This document shows, in pieces, positions 1 through 12,800 of a stretch of 64,000 nucleotides of DNA. How positions within the stretch are numbered: position 1 is the first letter of the stretch; each line of letters starts with the position of its first letter. Position numbers and translations under genes: made by a program. The notes under the pieces were generated by a model. The model saw nothing but the letters and a program-made list of their open reading frames with translations. It searched no databases and was not told the origin of the DNA. Source of the stretch: Cryptomeria japonica (Eukaryota; Streptophyta; Pinopsida; Cupressales; Cupressaceae); contig NC_081408.1 of NCBI RefSeq assembly GCF_030272615.1, positions 763,026,673 through 763,090,672 of the forward strand, read 5' to 3'.

Positions 1-510
1 TCACATTAAATGCCACAAATGCCAAAATATTAAGAGACACTTGTTGCTTCTTTCAAAGCACCCACTTGGAGAAGCCCAACATTCACTCATTTGTCCTCTT
101 CATTTATGTTTTAAATCCCATTCTAGGTGTCTACAACAGAGACAAATTTTAATTAAATGTTTATGTCCACAAGTCATCTTTACCACTAGTGGAACTCATT
201 ATCCCTTATGAATGGATTACAAGCAATGGTGAGAATAAAAATCACAAATTATTTTCCCAATACACCCTAAGTGCCTAAGGACACTTTCCAAGGATGTTGG
301 AACTATAGACACCTAAAATTGACCTAACGCTTATGAATGTCACATTTACTAACTTTCCTCCTAATTAATTAAATAATTTTATTATTTAATTAATCCTCTC
401 TAATGCACTTTAATTAAATAATATTTGTTGTTTAATTAAATATCAATTTCTATCCCCTTCTCACAATTAAATAATTTTTCCAAATTATTTAACTCAATAT
501 TTAGTATCTT
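1..510. repeat. Two outward-facing LTR-end remnants, AT-rich
   Basis: No gene is seen. At 125-135 the sequence AGGTGTCTACA is the reverse complement of the LTR start TGTAGACACCT that begins the complete LTRs at 35370 and 46287. At 304 a near copy (TATAGACACCTAAAATTG) runs on the plus strand and is followed by the same kind of TTAATTAAATAAT tracts as those LTRs. I infer two truncated LTR 5' ends pointing away from each other. Decay is heavy and outer boundaries are not visible. Confidence 0.4.
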
Positions 511-873
511 GATATTGCTATCAGGATTCATTGTGTAGTTTTCGAGTCAAACTCATTGACCCATGTTTCATGAGTAGTGGTTCATATGAACCCATGTCTC
601 ATGAGAATGAACAGAACACTTATCACTCATTGCATCTAGGTGATGCTCATAGAGGTGAAGCATTGGGCCTTCATAGGAGGTCACCCATCCTAATATTACT
701 CCAGCTCAAGCACGAACCATGGAATTTCCTCCAAGGGTATCACCTAGATGAAATGGGTGCTAAGTGTTTCATTCATTCTCATGGGAGATGGGTTCTTGTG
801 AACCACCACTCATGAAACATGGGTCAATGAGTTTGACTCGAAAACTACGCAGTTGAATCCTCATAGTAATATC
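511..873. mobile_element. Foldback element with 5S-like loop
   Basis: Two inverted arms, about 511-660 and 735-873, are nearly complementary over roughly 130-150 bp; for example GAGTCAAACTCATTGACCCA near 543 returns inverted near 820-840. The loop between them (about 666-727) resembles the 3' half of plant 5S rRNA in antisense orientation. There is no credible coding sequence; the reading frame across it only reflects the palindrome. No target duplication could be fixed at the ends. It could be a MITE-like foldback, or an inverted rearrangement of a 5S-carrying TRIM such as Cassandra, whose LTRs are known to contain 5S sequences. Confidence 0.7.
666..727 (-). pseudogene. 5S rRNA-derived fragment (internal promoter half)
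   Basis: Read on the minus strand this segment contains TAGGATGGGTGACCTCCT, which is the intermediate-element/box C part of plant 5S rRNA. It is preceded by CGTGCTTGAGCTGGAGTAAT, matching the box A side of 5S with a few changes. The 5' half and the terminal stem of 5S are missing, so it is not a functional 5S gene. It sits in the loop of the foldback element and might retain Pol III promoter function; that is inference. Confidence 0.75.
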
Positions 874-3800
874 ACACTTTGACTTTCTATGGAAAATATC
901 TCCTACTTATCAATTGTGTCTTTGATTGATAATTGTAAACAATGCACAATGTTTTTTTCACTTATTTATATGCCTTTACCAAGATGGAAACAATTAATCT
1001 TTTATTTTGAGAGAGAGATTGTGATTGTTTTGTATAGAACTCTTCTTTCAAATGGTCCTCATAAAACTTTTTTTTGCATCCATTCATGTTGTATGCTACC
1101 ATGGGAAACATCATTCTCATTGTTGTAAACTTTAGAGAGAGCAAAGGTTTCATCACAATTTATACTTTCCTATTGTGCATAATCTTCTTCAAGATTTTTT
1201 TACGTAGTGATTGACTCATTTGCCTTAAATTTCATATGATACACACACTGCGTATTGACATTCAAATTTTTACTTACTGTGTGTTCTACTAATTTTACTG
1301 TATTTTATTTTATCAAAGCATCATAACCCATTTTCATCACCTTTTTGAATTTTTTCATAGTAGCTTCTTCAAAATAGGATCATTTGTTAGATTTTTAAAA
1401 ATTATTTAATGCTTATAATTGTATAATTAATACAATTATAAATAGATTTAACGCTTGTAATTTCTTTTTTAGACATATGTCAAGTATAATATTGCCATTG
1501 TAATAGGAATTGGTCCCAATGGTGTTACTGCTCTTGAAGGGATTAAGCTTGGCTTCAACTCCATCATCTCCCATGGAGGCTTTTAAACAAATTCAATCAT
1601 AGACAATCTGTTAAAAAATGGGAAGGAAGATCCACCCACAATGACAAACATGTTGCACAAGAAATATATTAATGTTAAGCTGAAATCTATGCAGGAAATC
1701 TTGGTAAGTTTGCTTGATAACAATAGAATTGTGTTCTCCCATATGCTCATACTATACCAGCCTTCTAAGGTTTTGTCTTTGGCTTTGTTATTATTATAAT
1801 TTTGCAAACAAAATATTTGATTACTTATTGTTTGTAATTGGAGAGCATTGTTGAGGCATATTTTAGATGTGGAAATGCCTTGGATAACATTGATGTTTTT
1901 TGGGCTATGCTTTTAATTTGAGCATGTGGAATATGTTTTGCAGTAAGAAAATAGTTCTACAATTGTGAAATTACAATCTCCCAAACAATTCTCTCAAACA
2001 ACAATTAGCATAAGTGCAAGCTCTTCTTGCAAAACTTCAACACAATTGTTGACAATGCATTTGATATCAGAGAATTAAAATCATTGTTGTAAAATGGGAA
2101 ATTTGATTGTGTATATTGTTTGTGTTGTAAAAAAATTCTTTTCATGCGAATTTGTGATGAGGACTAAATTTAGGGAATGAATGTGTAATTTTCTACTGTA
2201 CAAAACGAGATCAACATAGAAAGATGACCACCTTTATTAAAGAGATTTTTTTTTCTTTTAATTGATGTGTAGTTTTTATTAGTAATTTTCAACTAAAGGA
2301 ATTAGCGTTGAAAGAGATACTCGTACTTTTAGTTTGGCCTTAAATAGAAAAACATTTGCCAACTTTGTTAAAATTTTAGTTTGCCTTTGAATAGAAAAAA
2401 CATTTGTCAATTTTATTAAAAATAAAATTAGAGGACTACGCATCTGAATCGGTTTTGGATTACTTATAATAACTCAACTATGGTTAGTGTTGGACATTAG
2501 TGGTTGAGGAATAAATGCATATTTTTATGTTTCCGTGACAGATGAATCTACCAAACTCCACTTTTAGTTTGTTATTATTCAATATTATATTCTATTTAAT
2601 CTAATGTTCTAAAATAACATAATAATTGAATATTTTTTATGATTAAAAAATCTACTTTTTAAATATAATTTAATAGAAAAATGGTGAGTAAATAATTCAT
2701 CTTATTATTAATTATCTACCATTTAATGGTGAGTAAACAATTCATCTTATCATCTATTATCATCAATTTAATATGATCCTCCAAGGTAAGTAAACATGGT
2801 GGACTTGAATGCATTATAGAATCCAAATCTCAAGTAAGTTTTGTAGCTGTAAAAAAAAACGCAAAAAGATTGTTGTGAATAATTTTAATTCACAAATCTA
2901 ATATTTTTGTTCAAAATTATTTCTTCTATACACAAATCGAATTTACTTTCTAATATATTAACTTACAAAGATTTTTATGTGACCTAATCCTTACACCTCT
3001 TTTGATACTAACGCGTCTATTCTGGCTCCAAAACGACAGTACGGATTGACTAACACGCATGTTAGTCGCGCATTATACACCATCGATTTTACAATAAACG
3101 ACTGCGATTGACTAACACGTTGCTATCACGCTCTACGAAATATCTATTTTGGAACCAGAAAACAGCCAGAATAGCTTCGGCCTTATGATACAAGCACTAG
3201 TTAACCTAAATATATAATTTAATTATAAATACTATTCCATGAAAGCGACACCTCCGATAAGAGCATACACAACCGGCACCAAAATCCCGTATTTGTGGGC
3301 CCACGTGGAATGGTAGATGTTTTTGTCTTAAGATTCCTCGTACGATACCTTGCTTTTCCTAACAAATTTATATTGCTATTATACATTTAGTACACAAGTT
3401 GTATAATAATTAAAAAAATAAATAGGACTAAGGCATGTTAGGTCTAGTGTTTAGGTTCATTGAACATCTCAAGGATAAGATTTTATTCCTCTACCTCTTA
3501 AGATATATGTTTGAAAATTGCAAAATTATTAATGCCAATTATTTATTTTTTTGGCTTTCATTTCAATAAGCTACCTACCTACACAACCCAAAAATAAATT
3601 GAATGGACAAAGATGAGAGAAGCATAAAGTCATCAATGTATAATACAAGTCAATAAGGTTTAAAATAATATTAATGGATAAAGTCAAAGAGGAGAACTTA
3701 TTATTGGGGGGCAACATATTAGATCCTAAACATATTTTAGAATAGTTTGGAAAATTATTTTAGTATTGGTAAATTTAATTGTATTAGTTTTTGTTGGATG

Positions 3801-6800
3801 TAGAGTTATTAATTTATTTGTTCACGGTAATAATTATTCTTCGTACAAAATAGCACATGGATAAAAATATAAATTTGTATACTCTAATTGTAAATTAAGA
3901 GGATCAGACTAGTAAAAAATTGCGAAAAAATCTATTGTGATTTACAGATTTTGTTTTTGACCGGGTGTTGTTTTGTATGGAGAATAGATAGCTCCTTTGT
4001 TCAGTGCATTATTTATGTAGCTAGTCATCATATAGAACTGAAAATATTGAGCAACAATGTTATAATTTTTATTTATTATCTTTATCTAATAATTCGAAAA
4101 TATCATTTATCTATTTTTCTATTGGTTAATGATTGTGAAGAGTTAGTGCATAAATAAGATTATTGTTATGTTTTTTATTTTAAATTGAATGGATATAAAA
4201 GTTTGTTGTATTCTTGACGTTTCAATTAGGTGTGTTGAAATTTCAACTTTATTGATATTTCTTGTTTGCTTGAATGACATTAAAAAATATTAAAACGCCT
4301 CTTGAATCTATATGTTCACATGTGGCAAGAGTGAAATTTGATCTCCATTTCAAAATGAAAAGACATTAAAAGACAAATCAATGCATCATTGGTTTTTCAT
4401 ACTCATTGCTATATTCAAAGCCAAATAAAATCTTTACTAGCTAGCTTTGAGCACCAAAATAATAAAGTGTTTATATGACTATGTGCCTACATAATTAAAC
4501 ACCCCCAGGCAGGAGTAGCTCCAACTATAGGTAGGATGGCTCCATCGGTTGGGAGTTTAGGGCCCGGTAGCTCCAAGGTCATTGTAATGCTATTTATACA
4601 CTATTGAAACACTAGGATTGAGGTTACACCCTTGGTGATGAAATGTAAGGGAAGCACACAAAAATTGAATTTATTAAGCAAACACTTGTTTCTAATCTTC
4701 AAGATTGCCTTAAAGTAGAAGAGTAGAACATACGCAAGTGTAATTTTGGGATTAAAATATGCTTATAAGGTTTAAGATCTATGTCAAAATATGTGATAAA
4801 TTTTAATCCCAATTGCAATAAAGCTAAAAAGAAGACAAGCCACACACAAAAAAAAATGGTATATAATTTATCTTCAATAAAGCATCTTGCAAAACCACAA
4901 GATTAGTAGTTTCTTTGCAAATATCTCAGACAAGCATTTTTTCTTACAACACTTAATTAACATGATCTTTTGCACATAAATATTATAGTTTTTTTTTAAT
5001 ATATGAGAATAAAAATGTAAAAAATATAATTAAAAAAAAATGATTTTTTAATTATTTTAGTTTTTTTTAATTTTTTAATATTTTTAATTTTTGTGATTTT
5101 TCATGTTTTTAATTTTTGTTTTTTTGTGTTGATATTTATGATTTTTTATTATTCTTTGAAGTTTTGATATTTTTATTCTTATAAATTTTTAATTTTTAAA
5201 TTTATTTTAACATATAAAAAGTAGGTCTATTAAATATTAAAGGTTACATGTCATATGCACATCTCCTCCCAATAGAAAATATCACTTATATGTATGCAAA
5301 TTAAAGATGTTCAACAACCAAATAGATTGTATTGGGGGTGGGTCCCAATTCAGTTGTGTTATCATTATAAAATGGTTGGTATACTTATCCATGCATTTTA
5401 TATATGATCTTGCATTTTGAGTGTACGCCCACAAGGAAAGTAGGGTTTTTGTGGTCAACAATGTGGTCAAGTAGGGGAAGACATGGAAATGGCAGGGAAT
5501 CAACATATGCCTATGAAAATATATAAGGTGTGCACCACAAATGAAAAGATGAACTACACTCATTACAAGGAATATATATGTGCAAATTGGAGGGAGGTTA
5601 TTTTATTTGAAGCTCAAAAGTATGCAAAGAGATGTTTGTGTGTTCATGGGTATTTGTGTGCAATGATCCTCTTTGGAAATATAATGCTCCTTTGTGGTGA
5701 ATAACAAATTGGATGGATATGGATGATTGCCAAGTGACTTGTGATTTACACTTATTTTCAAAGATGTCAGAATGAAAATCAGAATAAAATAATTATTTTT
5801 AATGCATATTTATTCTAATTTAAACAGACCTTTGGTTGAGTATCATATAGATGTATTCATGATATAGTTGATATGTGGGTGCTCCCAAATTTCATCTACA
5901 TAACATAAACATTTTTTTATCATTGATTTGACATATAAATTTGTATTGAAGATTGATGATCAAAAGAATGGATGTGATGATAAATTTATAGATTTTTTTT
6001 GAAAGAAAAATGAATGGTTTCAAGATTTTATCATGAATCAAGTATTTAATCTATTATTAATGGAGCTTATAAAGAGAGGTGGTAAGCTTAGATGAAATGA
6101 AAATTATTTTAATTTTTAGTTGATTTTATGATTTTTAAGTTGTTAAGATTGATTGATTTGTTAATTCATTTCATTTATGAGTTAACTAGCATGATCGGGA
6201 CAAGTTTAATTAATTACATAGAGAATGGATGAGTGAGTTGAAGCTGGTTTAATTGAGGAGTTAAGTAAATAGATTGAATAGATTGGTGAGTTAAGTGAAA
6301 AGATTGGGTAGTTAATTAGATGAAGAGGAATTTGAAGATTTAATCATTTATTTAGTGGATAATTGAAGAATGTTAGGTGGATTCTAATATATTATTGGAT
6401 GCATATTATGAAAAAATAGTTCATTTTAATTAAATAATAAAGAATTATTTAATTAAATGATTATGAACTAAGGATAATGAATTATAATGGATATTAGTTG
6501 TGATAAAATAATAATAGTGGAGGTAGAATTATTTTAGTGTCTACATTATTAAATTATTATCAACATATTTGGTGCAAACAAAATGATTTGATTAGCTCTA
6601 CACAAATTTAAATTCTAGTGTTATATGAAATGATCCTTAAGAAAGAAATAATATACCATAGATGGAAATCCTACAACTCATACCATGTCCTTCCAACACA
6701 ATCATCAAGTGTTCTAACAATGACGAGTAGATTTCCTTCTAAATCCCCATAGAAAAATCCACCACACCATTTGACTCCAAGATCAAATACAATGAGTGAT

Positions 6801-7350
6801 CGAAGAATATCAAACTAACAACCACTCCCACAACTAGGGAATAAACCTAAAGTCACTACCCATCAACAAGTACCCAACTAATCAATTCATGCCAAAATAA
6901 CTTCAACTTCAACATTGCAATATCTATAAGTAATGTAAAATTATCATATGTAATAATTAATACTATAAGAATACCTCAAATTAATTCCAATTGTCCCTCT
7001 ACATGATCAATTAAAAATATGGGGAGCTCATTATATTATGTAATTTACATCTTCTCAATAAAAAATCATATGTTTGCAACTAAAAGATTAACATCACCTA
7101 AAGCTCCCATTGAAAGTGATTTAGATCTACCCATGTCATTGTGATGAAGATACATATCCAAAAATATGAATATCATAGATAGCCTCAAAAAAATCGAAGA
7201 AATCAATTGTCATAGTAGGAACTCTCAAAAGGAAAAGTAGAATTGTCATCTCCAAATTAATAAGATAGCAACATTGACTATGTTCTTGGGTAGATCTCCC
7301 ACTAAGTTATGATTTGGAATATCTCATGATGGCATGGTCCATTTCTTTAG
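874..7350. other. AT-rich intergenic stretch without recognisable genes
   Basis: I find no convincing coding region. Possible frames are short, lack recognisable motifs and are typical of AT-rich DNA. Sub-features: a small inverted-repeat candidate at 3017-3174, and a TAGTGTCTACA motif at 6535-6545 that matches the reversed start of the TGTAGACAC LTR family, followed leftward by AT-rich tracts. The block just before 7351 is the pre-insertion flank of the next element. Confidence 0.5.
3017..3174. repeat. Small terminal-inverted-repeat candidate (about 158 bp)
   Basis: CTATTCTGGCT at 3017-3027 is matched by AGCCAGAATAG at 3164-3174, an 11-bp perfect inverted repeat, with a second weaker match (CCAAAA / TTTTGG) just inside. 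Internally GATTGACTAACACG occurs twice, about 55 bp apart, and CTAACACGCATGTTAG forms its own small palindrome. The block is less AT-rich than its surroundings. No clear target duplication was found, so a MITE is only a suggestion. Confidence 0.35.
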
Positions 7351-7527
7351 GTTCTTGTAGCATCCTAAAATTGCGACACTTGCAATTTCGACTGCATTTG
7401 GGTCTTCACGATGGCGGCGCAACGTTGAACCTGAATGGAGACCCCGAAACCTGCTTGTGACATCAAAAACTGCATATTTCTGCACCTTGGCCTGATCCTT
7501 CCTTGCACCCTGCTGTCCCGGGAGGTG

Positions 7528-7616
7528 GGACCATGGCGCCCAGCGCCCTAGTCCTTCAGGACCATGGCGCCTAGCACCCTGGTCCCCCAGGACCATGGCG
7601 CCTAGCGTCCTGGTCC
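7528..7616. repeat. Triple tandem hairpin array in 5' LTR
   Basis: Three 27-bp units at 7528-7554, 7559-7585 and 7590-7616, spaced exactly 31 bp. Each begins GGACCATGGCGCC and ends near TGGTCC, so outer arms GGACCA/TGGTCC and inner arms GGCGC/GCGCC can pair into a long hairpin with a tiny loop. The array lies about 125-210 bp upstream of the LTR TATA box, in the position of a U3 enhancer. Confidence 0.85.
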
Positions 7617-7739
7617 TTGGCCCTATTTTGGGCCCAGTCTCTTGTTGGGCATCGGGTCTTTAAGTTTGCAATTCGGAAAACAATGCTTCTAGGTCGGCCT
7701 AAGGTCGAAAAAATCAGTCTCTCAACCCTAATTGACAAG

Positions 7740-7747
7740 TATATAAA
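7740..7747 (+). promoter_or_regulatory. LTR TATA box
   Basis: TATATAAA in the context AAGTATATAAACTA, followed by a pyrimidine-rich stretch. The same box is at 14390-14397 in the 3' LTR. It is the best candidate promoter of the element; the transcription start would lie about 30 bp downstream. Confidence 0.65.
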
Positions 7748-8620
7748 CTATTTTTCCTCTCCTAGAAAGGGAGGAAAAAGGATATGTGTGCAAGACGTGG
7801 AAGCGATATTCAAACATTCAAACATTCAAGCATTCAAGCATTCCTTCAAGCAATTGAGTATTCTAAGTCTCCATTCAAGGCTAGGTGTTGCATTCAAAGA
7901 CAAGGATTCAACCATTGAAGAGGAGATCACTTGCAACATATAACATACAACATCATTACACCTTCGCATGTAAGAATACAAACATTCTTACAACAAGGTA
8001 TCATTACTTGTTTACATTACAAACATTTACATTTACAACATTCTCATTTCTTGGTTAATTCCAAAACCGGGGTTTGACCTAAAGGAAAACCCCTAATCCC
8101 TAACCCCCCAATCATCCTCTCTTTTCTGTGTGTAGGTTGCAGGTACGCGGCTGTAATTGAAGATGTGGAATCCTTGTGCAGAGACGAATAGATCCCCCTT
8201 CGTTTCGCGGATTTTTCGGAGGACTCTGTGCACTCCGGGCGCCATCGTCCCGTCAACTTTCTTTCAATTTTGTAGAACAACATCGTCTTGACATTTTACT
8301 GCTAATTTCAGGTCCATAGCTTCATCCTGTGTCCCTATCTCCGTCTACAAGCGAATCTTTCTTACTTTACATGCATTCCTAGTTCAATCATTCTCTCTAC
8401 ATTTTTTACAAAAGAGGGTATCCTTGATGTCTTAACCCTTGAAACTCATTTAGAATCCACTCTTGCATTGTGTGGGATTGGATCTTGTGGGTTTCAACCC
8501 CTCTTTTGAATGTAAAGTCTCTCCTAAGTGAAAACCGTCAACCCTAGTGACCTCCCTTCTCTCTCCTTGGGGGGGGGGGGGGGGGGAACACCTAGGGTTC
8601 GATTTTTCCACTTTACATTT

Positions 8621-8640
8621 TGGTGAACCCGACGTGAACA
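8621..8640 (+). other. Primer-binding-site candidate
   Basis: TGGTGAACCCGACGTGAACA begins three bases after the 5' LTR end and starts with TGG, the complement of a tRNA CCA end. I could not identify the cognate tRNA from memory. Confidence 0.6.
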
Positions 8641-9890
8641 TCCTAATTCTGATTATTCATGGTTAGATCTGAAAAATTTGCTTCCTTAATTACATTTCCA
8701 TGTTTGATCTTTTGCAAATTTTAGAGGTTAATTGCATAAAAACCCTAAAATTTTCTTTTTAGTAATTGAGCTTGTGAAATGTTTAGTTGTTAATGCTTGT
8801 TTCAGATCTACCCTTCTATTGCAAATTGTCAAATCATATTTGTGCTCTAATTCTGAAAATTAAGTGGTTAAGTATCAAAACCCTAATTTTTAAAACCTTC
8901 TTGATTCAACCTTTAACTAATGATTTCACTGATCAAAACACCTCCAAATCAGCTGTAACTTTGGATTCCGCAACAAAATCATAATATCTCTCATCCCTGA
9001 AAATTTGGAAAAAAGTTGCGAGGACCGTGTGCACCCTGAGCGCCATCATCCCCGACATTTTTTTTGAAATTTCGGGAGCTAGATCTTACTGTATTTTTCT
9101 GCTAAAATCCAGAATTTTGGCTGATTTTATCAATTCTAACACTTTCAAAATTAAAGTCAAAGTTGGTCTAGTGATTGCTTGGATTAGGGCTTATAATCAT
9201 TCAAAAATTGCTGAAATTGAAATTTGTGTTAAAATTGTGTTTCTTACATTCCTAAATCTGAAAAGTGTGTTGGCATTCATTCGAAATTTCAGTGCTTTAT
9301 TCAAATTTCTGCAGTTTGTGACTTTTGAAATTAAGTGTTTAATTGCAGCAACTTTGATTTCCGCTTTCAAAATTGAATTTTGCATGAAATTGAGTCAACT
9401 TTTAAATTTCAAAGCTTGCATTGCTTTCAGAATTCCCTCTAAAATCATAAAATTCAAAATTTCAGTTTCCCTCTCTTTTTCAAAATTCAAATTTTGCATT
9501 TTTCAACAATCTTGGTAGGGTTCAATTTTGAGATTGCAACTTTAATTTGGCCTATCTATAGATCGTAAAATCACTCGATTTTTTCAGATTGGCTTTAAAA
9601 TATCATAACTTTCATCTCTGAAATTTTCAAAAAAAGTTGCGAGGACCGTGTGCACTCCATTCGCCACGGTCCCCGACATTTTTTCCGAAATTTCGGGAGA
9701 TTGTCCTGATTGTATTTAACAGCTTAAATCTAGGAGATTGGCTGGTTTTATTGAAATTTTCTACCTCTAAAATTCAAAATCTTCTCTCTCTCTTTAGTGC
9801 ATGAGTTTTACAACAATAAGCCCTACTTACACTATTCTCGTTAGACGAAGCCTTAGAATTAAGTCCTTCTAAGGTGTAATTACCGAGGAG
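8641..9890 (+). other. Leader with a duplicated GTGCAC module
   Basis: The leader is AT-rich and non-coding; the frame at 9027-9518 has a biased composition and no motif. About 150 bp are duplicated: 8990-9140 and 9610-9770 share the core AGTTGCGAGGACCGTGTGCA followed by CGCCA...CCCCGACATTTTTT and a shared tail. In the second copy GGACCGTG (9643-9650) and CACGGTCC (9665-9672) form a perfect 8-bp stem. Related modules occur in both LTRs (8221-8250, 14861-14890). The palindrome GTGCAC in a leader hairpin recalls retroviral dimerisation loops; that role is inference. Confidence 0.6.
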
Positions 9891-12800
9891 ATGGAACCTA
9901 ATTTGAATGGCCTTTTTAACAAGGACATGGGTAATTCTACTAATGCTCTTAATGATGAAGAGGTTCTCCATGAGGTTTCTGTAGAACAACTTTCGAAATT
10001 GGATAACCAATTTGATGATTTTCGACAATGGATGTCTCAAGAATACCTTGATAGTCAAGCTCTTCCATTAATTGAGGGTCTAAAACGTATGGTTCAAAGT
10101 GATAAGAATGGAATTGATATTTTGCGTATTATTGTACACATTGTGGATTCGAATGTGATGCCTATGAAGAGTTGTGCCGAAACTTTAGGTTATACACAAC
10201 CTCCTACTCAAGTTAATCATTCTATTCCTTTGACAACTTCTATTGCTAGTATACCTACCTTTACATCAAACATAATGACTAATTCAATACAAGACATTCC
10301 ACCTATGATCACCAGTCATGGGGGCAATCCTTCTTCTTCAATCAACCCTCTTCCTTCTTTCAATCCAACTTCTTCACTCATTCCTTCAATGAGTGTTCCT
10401 GTTACATCTCCACAAATGAACATGACGCAAGGGGGCAATTCATTTAACCATTCCATTCCTCCTTGTAGTGTTCCTCCTTTCCAATCATCTCCTATGACTA
10501 ACTATCATAGTGTCCCACCACCTTACTCTCAATCAATACCTTCTTTCAATAACATAATACCTCCATCACAATCTAACACATCTAATATGAACTCTTCGAC
10601 TGAAGCGACCATTAACAATCTTGCACAAACCGTCTCTTCTTTACAATAGCAAATTGCCTCTATGAATCAATCTAAGTTTAGTGTGCCCACATTTGATGTT
10701 GCGAGCCCACTTTCTCTTGACATTGTTCGAGCTATTCCCCCTAAACATGTTGAAATCCCACAATTGGAGCTTTATAATGGTAAGGGTGATCCTCTAACAC
10801 ATGTTAAGACCTTCCAAACAATATGTACCGATTTTGCTCATGACCAAAGGTTGCTTGCAAAACTGTTTACTAGAACATTAAGAGATAAAGCCCTACAATG
10901 GTATTGCTCGTTGCCTTCTTATTCTATTACTTCTTTCGAACAACTTGCAAATACTTTTATTCAACAATTTCAAAACAATATAAGTCCTAAAGTTACTTTG
11001 ATTGATTTAGTGCATTGTAAACAAGGTGTTAAAGAAAAAGTGACTGATTTCATTGGTAGATATAAGCATTTGTATGCTCAAATTTCTTTTCCAGTACCTG
11101 AAAATGATATTCAAAGAATCTTTATTTCTAATTTACAAAAAGATATTAGAGAAAAACTTCTGTTTTCTGAGTTTACTTCTTTCCAACAGTTGTGCGCAAC
11201 TCTTCACAATTATCAACTGACTGTGAGTCAAATGGAACAAGCAAATCCTATGGCTCCGAGTGATAAGGGTGATAGTAGTCAACAACCATTTGGGAAGTTT
11301 AAACCGAATAGAGAGTCTATTAAGTTCAATGAAAACATCATCAACAACAATGTGAATGCAGCATCAGGTGTGCCTCCTATTTCTAAGTTTTTCAAGAAAG
11401 AAAGAAAGTTTACTCCTTTGAATGAATCATTGCATAGTATTATGAATAAGTTATTGGAACAAAATGTGCTTACTCTCCCTCCTATAAAACAAATAGATCC
11501 TACAAAGATTAATTCTCCCTATTTTGATAACAAATCTTTTTGTCAATTTCATCGTCAACCTGGGCATGATACTGAAAAATGTTTTGCTTTAAAGGGTAAA
11601 ATTCAAGATTTGATTGATAATAATACTATCTCTATTTTTGGTGTGAATGATAAAGGCAACACATCTGTAGCTCCTCCTAACCAAAATCTTAAGATTTTTA
11701 CTGATCCATTACCTTCTCATACCTCTAATGTGATTGAGACTAATGATTCCTCTTTCTCACCTGATAGTCTTGTGTCTATGACTCCGAATGTGATTAGCTT
11801 TGTAGAGCAGCAGAAAATCCCTAAAGAACCTTCCATCACATTTGATTCCAGCGAAACTAGCAGGGCACCTGATGGTCCTTTATATATAGTTGCAAAAGTC
11901 AAGAATACACCTTGCCGTGGAGTGCTTATTGATCCTTCTTGTATGGTTAATGTCATTACTGAAGAATTTCTTTTTACTTTGCAATTGAATCAAGTGATCT
12001 ATGACGAAACGAATGTGGTTGTGAAATTGTTTGATGCATTTTCTTCTCCTGCAATTGGTTCTATTACATTACCTATTGAGGTCCATAACAAATCCCTTGA
12101 TGTGGACTTTGCTATTATTCCATCGTCCGAACAATTTCGTGTGAAGCTAGGCTATCCTTGGCTATCTTCCATGAAAGCTATTGCTTCTCCTATTCACAAG
12201 TGTTTGAAATTTCCCCATAATGGTGAAGTTGTTACTATCAATCATAGTCTCTTTAAACCAGCTGAAAGAACTTCTAGCGTTCCTATTGATTATTTTTGGC
12301 CTAAACAATTCCAATCTCTTCCACCGCGGAGTGATCATCTTTTCAAATCTTATCAAAAGTGGAAAAAAGATATGATCCTGTCTCTAAGTGAACCTAGAAC
12401 ACCCAAACTTGATATTCCTATCATTCTTGAGAAGGAAGTTCTTCCTTTGAAAGATAAAACTAATGTCTTTCCTCAAGAAGATTCCCAACCCATCTCTATG
12501 AATGTGACTATGCCTATATCTAATAAACTTCCTAAAAGTAGACCTATACCTCCTCGTCATGATGGACTTGGTCTCCTTCCTAAACCAAATATTCCTCCTT
12601 TATATGGAGCAGTTCCTCCTCCTTCCTCTTATGGAGAGAAGAGACCTTCCTCTTCTCCTATTATTCAACCTAAGAGACCACAACCTAAACACCCAAGTGA
12701 TAAGGATGAGAACATTCCTCCTCCTCAATCTTCTCAACTTCCTACTAAGACTAGACGAAATCGTTCTGCACGTCAACGCTGACGAAAGCGTCGTCTTAGA

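Larger units (their letters stand above)
7356..8617 (+). repeat. 5' LTR of the 7356-15250 element
   Basis: A 1262-bp LTR starting TGTAG and ending TTTACA, alignable along its length with 14006-15250. It contains a GC-rich triple hairpin array (7528-7616), a TATA box at 7740-7747, and an 18-base G run at 8569-8586 that is only 9 G in the 3' LTR and accounts for about half of the length difference. The part after the TATA box includes a GTGCAC module (8221-8250) that recurs in the leader. Confidence 0.92.

Noticed and set aside
7528-7616. Rho-independent terminators
   Set aside because: GC-rich hairpins without U tracts, in a eukaryotic LTR.
9027-9518. 163-codon frame in the leader of the first element
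   Set aside because: Compositionally biased (Phe/Ile/Lys from AT-rich DNA), no motif, overlaps the duplicated leader module, and the opposite strand is also open.
10640-10655. Programmed readthrough at CAA TAG CAA in the Gag frame
   Set aside because: The context resembles a tobamovirus-type readthrough site, but the third codon is ATT and not the required YYA-type codon. A CAG-to-TAG mutation explains it more simply, and a second stop (TGA 12780) is also of the deamination type.
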